Part shown: piece after piece, positions 1 to 8,614 of the stretch | Numbering within the stretch: the stretch's first letter is position 1 | Layout: the number at the start of each line of letters is the position of its first letter | Assembly: GCA_021159265.1 (NCBI GenBank) | Contig: JAGGSD010000108.1 | Coordinates: forward strand, 1-42,288 | Origin: Syntrophobacterales bacterium | Lineage (GTDB): Bacteria > Desulfobacterota > Syntrophia > Syntrophales > UBA6807 | DNA: 42,288 bases | Direction of reading: 5' to 3' | Program-made: the position numbers and the translations under genes | The notes under the pieces: model-generated | Databases searched by the model: none | Told to the model about the DNA's origin: nothing | The model's input: the letters and a program-made list of their open reading frames with translations, nothing else

Positions 1-58
1 ACTGAAGACTCCTGTTTCTTCTCCCGGCGATACCGGAAAATAAAGAAAGGAGGGTTTT

Positions 59-1924
59 ATGGGTAATTCATTGGTAAACATGAGAGATCAGAAGTTTATT
101 ATGTATGAACAACTGGGGATTGAGAAGTTGTTTTCTCTGGAAAAGTACAAGGATTATTCAAGCGAAATTGTGGACATGATGCTCAATGAAGCGGAAAAAA
201 TGGCAGTAGACCTTATTGTTCCGACATACGATGTTGGGGATAAAGAAGGGTGCACTTTCGAAGCCGGTAAGGTTACGATACCCGCCTGCTTTCATGATGT
301 TTACAAGAAGTTTTGTGAAGCCGGGTGGGTTTGTGCCCACAGAGATCCTGAAGTGGGGGGGCAGGGAGCTCCCGTGTCGGTTAATGCAGCCTGTTTCGAA
401 TATTTTAATGCGGCCAATTTTGCCTTTGTTATGTTTCCTGGTTTAACACAGGGAGCGGCCGGATTAATCGAGAATTATGGCACTGAAGAGCAGAAGAATA
501 AGTACATGTATAAGATGTATGCAGGTGAGTGGACCGGCACCATGTGTCTGACTGAGCCGGGTGCGGGAACTGACGTCGGAGCTTTAAGGACTGTGGCTAA
601 AAGACTGCCGGACGGCACGTTCAGCATTACAGGCACAAAGTCTTTTATCTCCTGTGGAGACCATGATCTTACTCCGAATATTGTTCATCCTGTTCTGGCC
701 AGAATAGAGGGAGATCCGCCAGGCACAGGGGGTATTTCTATTTTTATAGTTCCTAAATACAGGTTGAATGATGACGGCAGTCCGGGTGAGTTTAACGATG
801 TCAATACCGGCAATATTGAACACAAGATGGGCATTAAGGGTTCTCCTACATGTACACTGAATTTTGGTGAAAACGGTAAGTGTATTGGCGAACTTCTTGG
901 CAAGGAACGTGAAGGCATAAGGATTATGTTTCAGATGATGAATGAAGCAAGGCTTGATGTCGGTTTCCAGGGCCTGGGGCATGCGAGCGCGGCTTTCGAA
1001 CATTCACTGCAATATGCCATGGAAAGAATCCAGAGCTCCCCCATTTGGGAGATGAAAAATCCCAAAGCCAAAGCCGTTCCAATCTTTGAACATCCTGATA
1101 TCAGGCGGACCCTTCTCTGGATGAAGACATATGTTGAAGGCATCAGAGCTATGAACTATTTTGCCGCCTTTTGTATTGATATGTCGCAAGCTGCCGAACA
1201 AGAGGCCGACAGGAAAAAGTGGGGCGGATTAGTCGAACTTTTAACCCCTGTATGTAAAGCCTTTTCATCAGACAGGGCTCTTGAAGTATGTTCTTATGCG
1301 ATAGATGTATATGGCGGTTATGGCTATTGTTCCGAATACCCCATAGAGCAATACATGAGGGACTGTAAAATTGCCAGTATTTATGAAGGCACAAACGCCG
1401 TTCAGGCTCTTGATCTCGTCGGGAGAAAACTCGGCATGAACAAAGGTCGGAATGTTCTGAATCTTTTCGGGGAAATCACCAGTACCATAAAGAAGGTATA
1501 TGAAATTGATGACCTGAAAGAATACGGCAGTCATTTACAGGAGGCTTTGAATGCTGTTGGCGACCTTACAAGACAATTTGATACATGGGGGAAGAGTGCC
1601 GGTTTCTTGCTGCCCATTCTGAATGCAAGACCATACTTAATGATTTTGGGTGATCTTGTTGTTGGATGGCTGTTGATTCAGGCAGCCCAAATTGCCACGG
1701 AGAAGCTCAATGTTATTTACAGGGAAGCGGATGTTGAAGGCTCAAAAGCCGGACAACGCGCTCTCGCCCGCGAAAACGCAGACGTTGCTTTCTATCAGGG
1801 AAAGATTGCTTCGGCGAAGTATTTTGCGGTTAATGTGTTGCCTACTTTAGAGGGAAGATGTAAGACCATTAAGATCAGCGACAGACTTCCCATTGAGATG
1901 CTGGCAGAGTCATTTAGCTCTTAA
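59..1924 (+). CDS. acyl-CoA dehydrogenase with C-terminal extension
   Basis: A flavin-dependent dehydrogenase of 621 residues expected to introduce the alpha-beta double bond into an acyl-CoA and pass electrons to ETF. The FAD/substrate motif CLTEPGAGTDVG lies near residue 165. The C-terminal motif IYEGTNAVQ places the probable catalytic base at Glu443. The protein is about 220 residues longer than short-chain enzymes. The extra C-terminal part fits the family with an appended alpha-helical domain found in anaerobic fatty-acid and aromatic degraders. The start is set by a strong AAGGAGGG ribosome binding site at 47-54. It heads a beta-oxidation trio with the fused dehydrogenase/hydratase and thiolase downstream. 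Chain-length specificity cannot be read from the sequence. No ETF genes are present in the window. Confidence 0.93.
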   Translation: MGNSLVNMRDQKFIMYEQLGIEKLFSLEKYKDYSSEIVDMMLNEAEKMAVDLIVPTYDVGDKEGCTFEAGKVTIPACFHDVYKKFCEAGWVCAHRDPEVGGQGAPVSVNAACFEYFNAANFAFVMFPGLTQGAAGLIENYGTEEQKNKYMYKMYAGEWTGTMCLTEPGAGTDVGALRTVAKRLPDGTFSITGTKSFISCGDHDLTPNIVHPVLARIEGDPPGTGGISIFIVPKYRLNDDGSPGEFNDVNTGNIEHKMGIKGSPTCTLNFGENGKCIGELLGKEREGIRIMFQMMNEARLDVGFQGLGHASAAFEHSLQYAMERIQSSPIWEMKNPKAKAVPIFEHPDIRRTLLWMKTYVEGIRAMNYFAAFCIDMSQAAEQEADRKKWGGLVELLTPVCKAFSSDRALEVCSYAIDVYGGYGYCSEYPIEQYMRDCKIASIYEGTNAVQALDLVGRKLGMNKGRNVLNLFGEITSTIKKVYEIDDLKEYGSHLQEALNAVGDLTRQFDTWGKSAGFLLPILNARPYLMILGDLVVGWLLIQAAQIATEKLNVIYREADVEGSKAGQRALARENADVAFYQGKIASAKYFAVNVLPTLEGRCKTIKISDRLPIEMLAESFSS

Positions 1925-2038
1925 AAACGGGTTGTTGAGATATAGTCATTAAACGAGAAGTTAAGGCATCATTTCTAAAAATTGAAGAGTGTAATTATAT
2001 AAGATGCTTTGGCTTCTCACCTGACAAGGAGGAATGAT

Positions 2039-4456
2039 ATGTCATATGAAATAAAAAAAGCTGCCGTTTTAGGCGCTGGTGTCATGGGCGCCAGTATAGC
2101 GGCTCACCTGACGAATGCGGGGATTGAATGTTTGTTATTGGACATTATTCCTTTTGAACTGACCGATGCTGACAAGAAAAAAGGTCTGACTGAGGATAGT
2201 CCCGAATGGAGAAACAGTTTTGCCGCAAGAGGATTAGCCGGTGTGTTAAAATCCAAGCCGGCCGGTTTCTATTCAAAGAAAAACGCTTCAATGATTACTA
2301 TTGGTAATCTTGAAGATGACCTGGATAAGTTGTCCGGGATGGACTGGATTATTGAAGTGGTTATTGAAAATCTCAAGATTAAACAGGATCTTTTTGCCAG
2401 AGTTGAAAAAGTTGCAAGACCGGATTGCATTGTGTCCACTAACACCTCCGGATTGCCCATCAAAGAGATTTCAGCCGGCATGAATGGAAAACTGAAGGAG
2501 CGTTTTCTGGGAACACACTTCTATAATCCTCCCCGTTACATGAAACTCCTGGAGATTATTCCCGGTGAGGAAACAAAAAAGGAAGTTGTTGATTACATGA
2601 TCAGGTTTTGCGAGAACGTGCTGGGCAAAGGTGTCGTTATTTGTAAGGACGTTCCCAATTTCGTTGGTAATCGTATTGGAGTTTTCGATATTGCTAATGC
2701 TTTGAAAATAATGGTGGACAGGAAACTGACAATACCGGAGCTGGATGCTATTATCGGCAAGGGAGTGGGAAGGCCAGGTTCCTCCATAGGCGGAACTCTG
2801 GATCTGGTTGGTCTGGATACGGGTTATCACGTTATGAAGAATCTCCATGAAGCGGTGCCGGACGATGAAATGTCCGATTACTTTGTGCCGCTTGAGTTCA
2901 TGGAAAAGATGATGGAGAAAAAATGGTTGGGCAACAAGACTAGGCAGGGGTTCTATAAGAAGACAAAGGACGAAAAGGGAAACAGGATCAAATTGGTTCT
3001 TGATTATAACACAATGGAATATGTTCCCTTTCAAAAACCAAGATTTGCCTCAGTCTACAGCGCGGGCAAGATGGAAGGTGGTTTTGAAGTAAAACTCAGG
3101 GCTTTGTTTAACGGTGAGGATATTGCCGCAGAAGTAGTCAGAGAATATCTCTGCAGGAATTTCATATATGCGGCAAATCGTGTTCCTGAAATATCCGAGA
3201 CTATTGTTGGGATCGATAACACAATGAAATGGGGTTATAATCACAAATTAGGGCCATTTGAGACATGGGATGCAATTGGTGTCAGAGAAGCCGTTGATGC
3301 AATGAAGAAACTGAAATTAAAGGTTCCTAAAAAGATCACGGAAATGTTGAAGGCAAAGTGTGAATCTTTCTATCTCAACAAAGAGGATGGCAAATATTAT
3401 TACGATTTTGAAACAAAAAGTTATGTAAAGCTTGAGACTAATCCAAAGATAATTTTGTTGCCATCTCTGAAAGAGAGAGAAAAGGTTGTTAAAACAAATC
3501 CGGGTGCGTCACTTGTGGATATAGGCGATGGTGTTGCCTGTCTTGAGTTTCATACCAAGATGAACGCAGTGGATGATGATATAATCAAAATGATATATGA
3601 TAGTTGCGATATAGTTGAAAAAGACTTTCTCGGACTGGTCATTGCAAATCACGGAACCAATTTTTCTGTTGGCGCCAATATCTTCCAGATTTTGATCGCA
3701 ATTCAGAGAGGAGACTGGGATGTGCTTGACAAGCTTGTCCGCGATTTTCAGTATGCCAATATGAGAATGAAATACTGTGAAAAACCGGTAGTTACCGCTC
3801 CGGCAGGAATGACCCTGGGTGGTGGTTGCGAGATATCCATGCATGGAGCAAAATGCCAGCCCGCCGGTGAAACCTATATCGGACTGGTCGAAGTCGGCGT
3901 TGGCGTAATTCCTGCGGGAGGAGGAATTAAAGAATCCATGGTGCGTGTAACTGAAGGTATCCCTGATGGAGCCGTAGCAAATGGCCTGAACATGCAGACG
4001 CACTATCAGAAAATCTTTGAAAACATAGGCATGGCCAAAGTAGCCACCAGCGCAGTGGAAGCTATGGAATTAGGTTATATTAGAAAAACAGATGGCATCA
4101 GTATCAATCGTGACCATCAGATCCGGGATGCGAAAGAAGTTGTTCTCGGGTTATCCATGTTTTACAGCAAACCAAAACCGGTTATGATTCCAGTTATGGG
4201 AGACAATTTTAAAGGCATGGCGGAGTCTATTCTGCACAACATGAGATATGGAAATTACATTTCCGACTATGATGTTCATGTGGCAATGAAGCTTGCAGAA
4301 GTTATGTCAGGCGGGGATTGTCCGGAAGGGACATATGTTTCAGAGGACTCGATCCTTGATCTGGAGAGAGAAGCCTTCCTGAGCCTTGGAGGCGAATCGA
4401 AAACCCAGGACAGGATTATGCACATGCTGACGACGGGAAGGCCACTGCGTAATTAA
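2039..4456 (+). CDS. fused 3-hydroxyacyl-CoA dehydrogenase / enoyl-CoA hydratase (FadN-like)
   Basis: A two-domain beta-oxidation enzyme of 805 residues. The N-terminal half is an NAD-dependent 3-hydroxyacyl-CoA dehydrogenase: Rossmann motif GAGVMGASIA near residue 10, then THFYNPPRYMKLLEII and VGNRIGVF. The C-terminal part is a crotonase fold, with NHGTNFSVGANI for the oxyanion region and GMTLGGGCEISMHG and VGVGVIPAGGG around the two glutamate positions. This order (dehydrogenase first, hydratase last) is that of FadN, the reverse of FadB. The ATG at 2039 is preferred over an upstream TTG at 2009 because AAGGAGG sits at 2026-2032. It lies 114 bases after the acyl-CoA dehydrogenase and 77 before the thiolase, so the three very likely act in sequence on the same intermediates. 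Confidence 0.93.
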   Translation: MSYEIKKAAVLGAGVMGASIAAHLTNAGIECLLLDIIPFELTDADKKKGLTEDSPEWRNSFAARGLAGVLKSKPAGFYSKKNASMITIGNLEDDLDKLSGMDWIIEVVIENLKIKQDLFARVEKVARPDCIVSTNTSGLPIKEISAGMNGKLKERFLGTHFYNPPRYMKLLEIIPGEETKKEVVDYMIRFCENVLGKGVVICKDVPNFVGNRIGVFDIANALKIMVDRKLTIPELDAIIGKGVGRPGSSIGGTLDLVGLDTGYHVMKNLHEAVPDDEMSDYFVPLEFMEKMMEKKWLGNKTRQGFYKKTKDEKGNRIKLVLDYNTMEYVPFQKPRFASVYSAGKMEGGFEVKLRALFNGEDIAAEVVREYLCRNFIYAANRVPEISETIVGIDNTMKWGYNHKLGPFETWDAIGVREAVDAMKKLKLKVPKKITEMLKAKCESFYLNKEDGKYYYDFETKSYVKLETNPKIILLPSLKEREKVVKTNPGASLVDIGDGVACLEFHTKMNAVDDDIIKMIYDSCDIVEKDFLGLVIANHGTNFSVGANIFQILIAIQRGDWDVLDKLVRDFQYANMRMKYCEKPVVTAPAGMTLGGGCEISMHGAKCQPAGETYIGLVEVGVGVIPAGGGIKESMVRVTEGIPDGAVANGLNMQTHYQKIFENIGMAKVATSAVEAMELGYIRKTDGISINRDHQIRDAKEVVLGLSMFYSKPKPVMIPVMGDNFKGMAESILHNMRYGNYISDYDVHVAMKLAEVMSGGDCPEGTYVSEDSILDLEREAFLSLGGESKTQDRIMHMLTTGRPLRN

Positions 4457-4533
4457 ACCAGAGAAAACCCACTGCTAACCTGAGGTCTTGCGATTTACAG
4501 GCCGGTTGGTATTTCATGATAAGGAGGAAAATC

Positions 4534-5721
4534 ATGTGTGATGCTGTTATTGTTGAATCCGTGAGAAGTCCTGGCGGACGTTATAAAAGGGGAGGTCTTG
4601 CTCAAACCAGGGGTGATGAGATTGGAATTCAGGTGCTAAAAGGGCTTCTGGCAAAAGTCCCCCAACTCAAACCGGAAGATGTGGATGATGTGATTATCGG
4701 GTGCGCTTTTCCGGAAGCGGAGCAGGGTATGAACTTGGGCAGGGTTGTGGCATTGGGCGCCGGACTGCCGGTTACTACTTCGGGCATGACTCTTAATCGT
4801 TTTTGTTCGTCCGGGTTGCAGGCAATTGCCGATGCAACGGCAAAGGTCAGGGCTGGCTGGTCGGATGTTATTATAGCCGGTGGCGTTGAGACCATGAGTC
4901 ACATTCCCATGGGAGGTTCCATATTTCGCCCCCATCCCGACTGGGGAGATTTGCCAAACACCTATGTTTCCATGGGAATCACAGCGGAAAACGTAGCTGA
5001 AAATTATAACATATCGCGGGAAGATCAGGATAAATTTGGTCTGGAGAGCAACCGGAGAGCACATGAGGCGATCAAGGCCGGTAAATTCAAGGATGAAACC
5101 GTTCCGATTAAGGCGTGGAAGTATGCGACTGACAAAAACGGGAAAAAGGTTCGGAATGAAGTCCTCTTCGACACGGATGATGGTGTGAGATGGCCTTCAA
5201 CTATGGAGAATATGGCCAAATTAAAATCGCCTTTCAAAGAGGGTGGATCTGTTACCGCCGCGAATGCTTCACAAATGACGGATGGCGCCGCTTTTTCACT
5301 CATCATGACGCCGGAAAAAGCAAAAGAACTGGGTCTGAAACCTGTTGCGAGATTGACATATTATGCTGTTGAGGGGTGCAATCCGGAAGAAATGGGTGTA
5401 GGTCCTTCCGTTGCCATTCCAAAGGTTCTAAAAATGGCAGGACTGAAATCGAGTGATATAGACTTATTTGAAATTAATGAGGCATTTGCATCCCAGTGCA
5501 TTTACGCTCTCAGGAAGACGGGTCTTGAAAAACGGTACTGGAAGGGTGATATAAATCCCAACGGCGGCGCAATTGCCCTCGGTCACCCTCTGGGATGTAC
5601 CGGAGCCAAGTTGACAGCTCAGTTACTCCACGAGATGCAGAGACGCAAGTCGAAGAAAGGTATAGTATCCATGTGTATAGGTGGTGGTATGGGAGCTGCC
5701 GGAATTTTTGAGATGTTGTAA
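4534..5721 (+). CDS. thiolase (acetyl-CoA acyltransferase, FadA family)
   Basis: A thiolase of 395 residues that should cleave 3-oxoacyl-CoA with CoA to acetyl-CoA and a shortened acyl-CoA, or run in reverse. The nucleophile is Cys91 in NRFCSSGLQA. The other catalytic blocks are NEAFASQC, NGGAIALGHPLGCTGA with the active-site His, and SMCIGGGMGAAG with the second Cys. Length and motifs match FadA/AtoB-type homotetramers. An in-frame ATG at 4516 exists, but AAGGAGG at 4521-4527 points to 4534. The hairpin terminator at 5740-5775 ends this operon. It could also handle acetoacetyl-CoA from the lower pathway encoded further right. Confidence 0.93.
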   Translation: MCDAVIVESVRSPGGRYKRGGLAQTRGDEIGIQVLKGLLAKVPQLKPEDVDDVIIGCAFPEAEQGMNLGRVVALGAGLPVTTSGMTLNRFCSSGLQAIADATAKVRAGWSDVIIAGGVETMSHIPMGGSIFRPHPDWGDLPNTYVSMGITAENVAENYNISREDQDKFGLESNRRAHEAIKAGKFKDETVPIKAWKYATDKNGKKVRNEVLFDTDDGVRWPSTMENMAKLKSPFKEGGSVTAANASQMTDGAAFSLIMTPEKAKELGLKPVARLTYYAVEGCNPEEMGVGPSVAIPKVLKMAGLKSSDIDLFEINEAFASQCIYALRKTGLEKRYWKGDINPNGGAIALGHPLGCTGAKLTAQLLHEMQRRKSKKGIVSMCIGGGMGAAGIFEML

Positions 5722-5739
5722 GATATCCTGCAAACGAGC

Positions 5740-5775
5740 AAAAAAGCCATGTTCTTTTCGATCATGGCTTTTTTT
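5740..5775. terminator. bidirectional intrinsic terminator
   Basis: A perfect 12-bp stem (AAAAAAGCCATG at 5740-5751 and its complement at 5763-5774) with an 11-base loop and T-runs on both strands. It lies between the thiolase and the convergent acyl-CoA dehydrogenase, so it can end transcription from both sides. Confidence 0.9.
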
Positions 5776-5843
5776 GTGTCTTTTCAGCTCGTACCTTCTC
5801 GCACAAAACCCGAATAAATCCCTCTCACTGAGTGGAAACTGGT

Positions 5844-7034
5844 TTATATGCCGCTTTTAAATTCATCTCTGAGCAGTTCTCTCGAAATAACGATTCTTCT
5901 CACCTCGGAAGTGCCCGCCCCTATATCCCACAGCTTCTGGTCCAGGTAATGTCTGCTTACCGCATATTCCGTGCAGTAACCGTAACCACCATGAATCTGA
6001 ACGGCATCGAGGGCTATTTTTGTTCCCTTTTCGCCACAGTACAACAGGGCCGCTGCTGAAACACGGTCAAGATCAGTTCCTTTTCCACCTCTTTTATCAC
6101 TTAAGGAATCACAATACGACGCCGCGCTGTATGCCATCCACTTGGATGCCTTGTAATCACAATACATATCGGCAAGCTTGCCCTGAATGAGTTGAAAAGA
6201 GGAAATAGGTTTTCCAAACTGAACTCTTTCCTTAGCATACTTTAAAGACAACTCAAGACATGATCTTTGCGAGCCTAAACTGCAACCGCAAAGCGTAATT
6301 CTCTCGGTACATAACCCGCTTGTCAATACAGCAACGCCCATATTATATTCCCCGACAAGGTTTTCAGCGGGTATTTCCATGTCTTCAAATGTAATAAGCC
6401 CTGTGGGCGATGTTCTCATTCCCCATTTCTTAATTTTCTCAGCAGTAAACCCCCTGGTTGTTTTAGGGTAAAACCAGAATGCAGACATCCCATGAGCACC
6501 CTTTTCCGGTTCTGTCTTTGCATAGAACAACATAATATCCGCAACCTGTGCGTTAGTTATAAAAATTTTCGAGCCATTTATAATATATCTGTCACCTTTT
6601 TTCACAGCTCTGGTTGCCATACTCATCGCATCGGAACCAGCATTTGGTTCAGTAATGCCGAGGCAGCCTATATATTCACCGCTGCAAGCTCTGGGCAGCA
6701 CTTCCATTCTATGTTCTTCCCTGGCGTTTCTCCTGAAATTATCAAAACACAGTGTTTGACTTGCTCCAACGGTCATGGAAAGCGCATTGCTCACCCTTGC
6801 AATATTTTCATAAACCAGAACCGTTTCCACATATCCCAAAGCTGTCCCGCCATATTTTTCTTCAAAGACAATTCCATTAACACCAAGTTGTCCGAGTTCC
6901 CTGAACAAATCCGGTGGGAATTCATCTTTCTCATACAACTCCTCCATCTGAGGTTCCAACCAGTCTATTCCCCATTTATACACCATTTCCTCCAGCATTT
7001 GTTGTTCTTCAGTCAGCGTGAAATCTAAGGCCAT
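5844..7034 (-). CDS. isovaleryl-CoA-dehydrogenase-type acyl-CoA dehydrogenase
   Basis: A 396-residue flavoprotein with all standard acyl-CoA dehydrogenase blocks: CLGITEPNAGSDAMS, RTSPTGLITFEDMEIP, and an HGGYGY segment near the end. The usual C-terminal catalytic Glu is absent: the motif reads DIGAGTSEVRR with Ala at residue 373. Instead a Glu occurs in TERITL (Glu244), the site used in isovaleryl-CoA dehydrogenase, whose own C-terminal motif is also IGAGTSEVRR. This is known family behaviour and suggests a branched substrate such as isovaleryl-CoA. The ATG at 7034 is preferred because CCTCCTT at 7043-7049 (AAGGAGG on this strand) is correctly spaced. It lies on the same strand as the TetR gene but 370 bases from it. 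Confidence 0.9.
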   Translation of the reverse strand: MALDFTLTEEQQMLEEMVYKWGIDWLEPQMEELYEKDEFPPDLFRELGQLGVNGIVFEEKYGGTALGYVETVLVYENIARVSNALSMTVGASQTLCFDNFRRNAREEHRMEVLPRACSGEYIGCLGITEPNAGSDAMSMATRAVKKGDRYIINGSKIFITNAQVADIMLFYAKTEPEKGAHGMSAFWFYPKTTRGFTAEKIKKWGMRTSPTGLITFEDMEIPAENLVGEYNMGVAVLTSGLCTERITLCGCSLGSQRSCLELSLKYAKERVQFGKPISSFQLIQGKLADMYCDYKASKWMAYSAASYCDSLSDKRGGKGTDLDRVSAAALLYCGEKGTKIALDAVQIHGGYGYCTEYAVSRHYLDQKLWDIGAGTSEVRRIVISRELLRDEFKSGI

Positions 7035-7088
7035 ACCTTCATCCTCCTTCTTTAAAATAATTTCTATGAACACGCATTTACTGCTTTT

Positions 7089-7126
7089 GAAGTTTCGCTA
7101 TGCCGACATGCCGGCATTATAATTGG
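7089..7126. repeat. short palindromic repeat, copy 1
   Basis: A roughly 35-bp imperfect palindrome containing CGGCATTATAA. It resembles two other copies in this window, at 8170-8204 (same orientation) and 33816-33850 (inverted), sharing a GAAG...CTATGC left side and the CGGCATTATAA right side. This copy is the most diverged. Confidence 0.55.
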
Positions 7127-7130
7127 AAGG

Positions 7131-7340
7131 TAACTACTCAGGCAGGCACAGAGCGGCAAAGGCACGGCTCGACTGAGCTCGCCGAAGACAAAGGCACAAA
7201 GAGTAAAAAAATAGCAACAGGTGCCGCCTGTGGTCTTCGGTGAGCGTTCGACTGAACGTTCGACGGTTCGACCGAGCTCACGCCGAAGTCTCACGCCGCA
7301 GGCTCACCGAAGACTGTCGGGCGACTGAAGTCGCCCCTAC
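7131..7340. repeat. intergenic inverted-repeat cluster
   Basis: The gap of about 370 bases between the dehydrogenase and the TetR gene has no credible gene. It holds repeated GTTCGAC/GAGCTC-type words, a perfect 13-bp inverted repeat (GTCTTCGGTGAGC at 7233-7245, complement at 7302-7314), and a tight hairpin GGGCGACT/AGTCGCCC at 7319-7336. The left edge begins TAACTACTCAGG, a word that recurs at other repeat edges in the window. It looks like nested non-coding repeats rather than coding or regulatory DNA. Confidence 0.65.
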
Positions 7341-7404
7341 CTGCTATTTTGGGAAATGTTAAGTCATATGAACTACTTGTAACGCATTTGCAAATTTAAG
7401 TTAC

Positions 7405-8151
7405 TTAAAAATTATCAATTATTTCTAATAATTTCCGACACTCTTCCTCTAATTTTCCAGATATCTTTTCTATTTTCTTAAGATTTTTTTTAACACGGGA
7501 TTTTTTAGTTGATCTTGTTCTGCCTATCCAATCGTCTTTTATGCTGTATTCAAGACAACCGGACCCCAGCAGACGGATAAAATGATCTGCGATTTCTTCC
7601 GGGCGGTAGGGAGAGTATTGCGGTTTGTACCATTTATATATCCAGTTGCACATTCCTATGATGGCATACGACAGCAGTTTGGGATCGTTTTCCGCAAAAA
7701 TGCCTTTTGAAATTCCTTCTTTAATAATTTCTTCAACAATTGCAGTATATTTCTTTTTTTCCGCCCTAATCTTTTGGAAATCTTTTTCACTGACCTGATT
7801 CTCTTCGCTGAAGAAGACAGAAAACATGGATAATTTCTTAATAATGATATTGGTGATGTGGTTGTGAATGATACGTCTTAACTTTTCGTCAGGCGGGATA
7901 TCCATGCCGGCTATCTCATTGGTATCCCTGAAGATATTTTCAAAAGCCTGGGTGTAAATAATCGAAAGAAGTTCATCTTTACTCTCTACATAGTGATAAA
8001 TGGCAGCCTTGCTTATCCCTAATTCTTTTGAAATATCGTCTATCGTAGTAGACTTGTACCCCTTTGCATGAAAGAGATCCAGGGCAGTATCAATGATTTC
8101 CTGTAGTTTTTTACTTTTATCTAATTCCTTGAATTCGTGTTCATTGTCCAT
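7405..8151 (-). CDS. TetR-family transcriptional regulator
   Basis: A 248-residue repressor-type protein. The N-terminal helix-turn-helix is clear (residues about 15-60, with DDISKELGISKAAIYHYVES). The ligand domain ends with NWIYKWYKPQYSPYRPEEIAD, a pattern seen in CoA-ester-sensing TetR proteins such as the KstR2/FadR group. This suggests that an acyl-CoA of the neighbouring pathway is the effector (inference). The last 35 residues form an unusual basic, coiled-coil-like tail rich in Lys and Glu, beyond the normal family length. It is divergent from the mutase operon, whose promoter at 8510-8538 is overlapped by a dyad that is the likely operator. Confidence 0.9.
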   Translation of the reverse strand: MDNEHEFKELDKSKKLQEIIDTALDLFHAKGYKSTTIDDISKELGISKAAIYHYVESKDELLSIIYTQAFENIFRDTNEIAGMDIPPDEKLRRIIHNHITNIIIKKLSMFSVFFSEENQVSEKDFQKIRAEKKKYTAIVEEIIKEGISKGIFAENDPKLLSYAIIGMCNWIYKWYKPQYSPYRPEEIADHFIRLLGSGCLEYSIKDDWIGRTRSTKKSRVKKNLKKIEKISGKLEEECRKLLEIIDNF

Positions 8152-8169
8152 TTCTTATCCTTTTTTTTA

Positions 8170-8204
8170 GAAGCTCCACTATGCTACATTGCGGCATTAT
8201 AACG
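8170..8204. repeat. short palindromic repeat, copy 2
   Basis: A 35-bp element beginning AAGCTCCACTATGC and ending GCGGCATTATAA. It matches the reverse complement of 33816-33850 closely, differing mainly in the centre. It lies immediately upstream of the TetR start codon. Confidence 0.6.
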
Positions 8205-8216
8205 AGAAATAATTTT

Positions 8217-8276
8217 GTTATTTCAAACGAATGTGAGAAGTCTTAGATTTCTCGTCGTTTCACTCCTCGAAATGAC
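8217..8276. repeat. intergenic palindromic repeat
   Basis: Ends GTTATTTC and GAAATGAC form a near-perfect inverted pair around a centre reading CTTAGATTTCTCGTCG. The layout is the same as the GTCATTC...GAATGAC elements at 8343-8423, 33568-33646 and 35604-35674. The short open frame over this region is repeat-derived, not a gene. Confidence 0.6.
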
Positions 8277-8342
8277 GGACGTAAAAACCACTCAGCATCA
8301 ATACTCGAGAGCTTTGCATAAACTTATAAAACATCCTTTTTT

Positions 8343-8423
8343 GTCATTCCGCGCAAGCGAAGCACGACTCGGAATCCAGTATTATCCGGCAGTCCCTGGA
8401 TTCCGGATCAAGTCTGGAATGAC
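8343..8423. repeat. intergenic palindromic repeat
   Basis: Nested inverted repeats: outer arms GTCATTCC (8343-8350) and GGAATGAC (to 8423), inner arms GGAATCCAG (8371-8379) and CTGGATTCC (8396-8404). This form is common between genes of Desulfobacterota genomes. No gene is seen here. Confidence 0.7.
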
Positions 8424-8509
8424 GATTAGAAGGATTGCGCAAAGGTCTCTACTAATCTTATATACGCAAAACCTCAAGTAGACAATACTAAAAAATTAAA
8501 AAAAAATAC

Positions 8510-8538
8510 TTGACACTTTCAAACTTTATTGGTAAACG
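8510..8538 (+). promoter_or_regulatory. sigma70-type promoter for the mutase operon
   Basis: A perfect TTGACA at 8510-8515 is followed after 17 bases by TAAACG at 8533-8538. A TG one base upstream makes an extended -10. The -10 alone is weak. It lies about 75 bases upstream of the first mutase gene and is overlapped by the dyad at 8533-8568, as expected for a repressible promoter. Confidence 0.55.
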
Positions 8539-8568
8539 AACAGTCAGTAAATTCGAATGTCCGTTTAG
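8533..8568. promoter_or_regulatory. candidate TetR operator dyad
   Basis: Inverted repeat with 13-bp arms: TAAACGAACAGTC at 8533-8545 and GAATGTCCGTTTA at 8556-8568, 11 of 13 positions complementary, 10-bp spacer. It covers the -10 and early transcribed region of the mutase-operon promoter and lies between the divergent TetR gene and the operon. Assignment to that regulator is inference. Confidence 0.6.
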
Positions 8569-8614
8569 TAACGTATGATAAAAGAAAAGTCAACCTTATT
8601 ATTACTATTCAAAA

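Noticed and set aside
2471..3034. Long minus-strand frame (187 codons) opposite the fused dehydrogenase/hydratase
   Set aside because: It is an antisense shadow of a clearly coding region, with no ribosome site and no conserved motif.
7050..7100. Second copy of the TetR dyad upstream of the IVD-like gene
   Set aside because: Only CAGTAAAT and a TGTTC word match; the spacing and second arm do not, so it is too weak to claim.
7064..7294. Minus-strand frame of 76 codons between dehydrogenase and TetR
   Set aside because: It translates nested inverted repeats, giving a biased sequence without known motifs.
7233..7314. CRISPR-like array in the 7.1-7.3 kb repeats
   Set aside because: Words are irregular, inverted and nested, with no constant repeat or spacer length, and no cas gene is present.
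8215..8481. Open frame of 88 codons upstream of the first mutase gene
   Set aside because: It runs through two palindromic repeats (8217-8276, 8343-8423), has no ribosome site and no protein-like composition.
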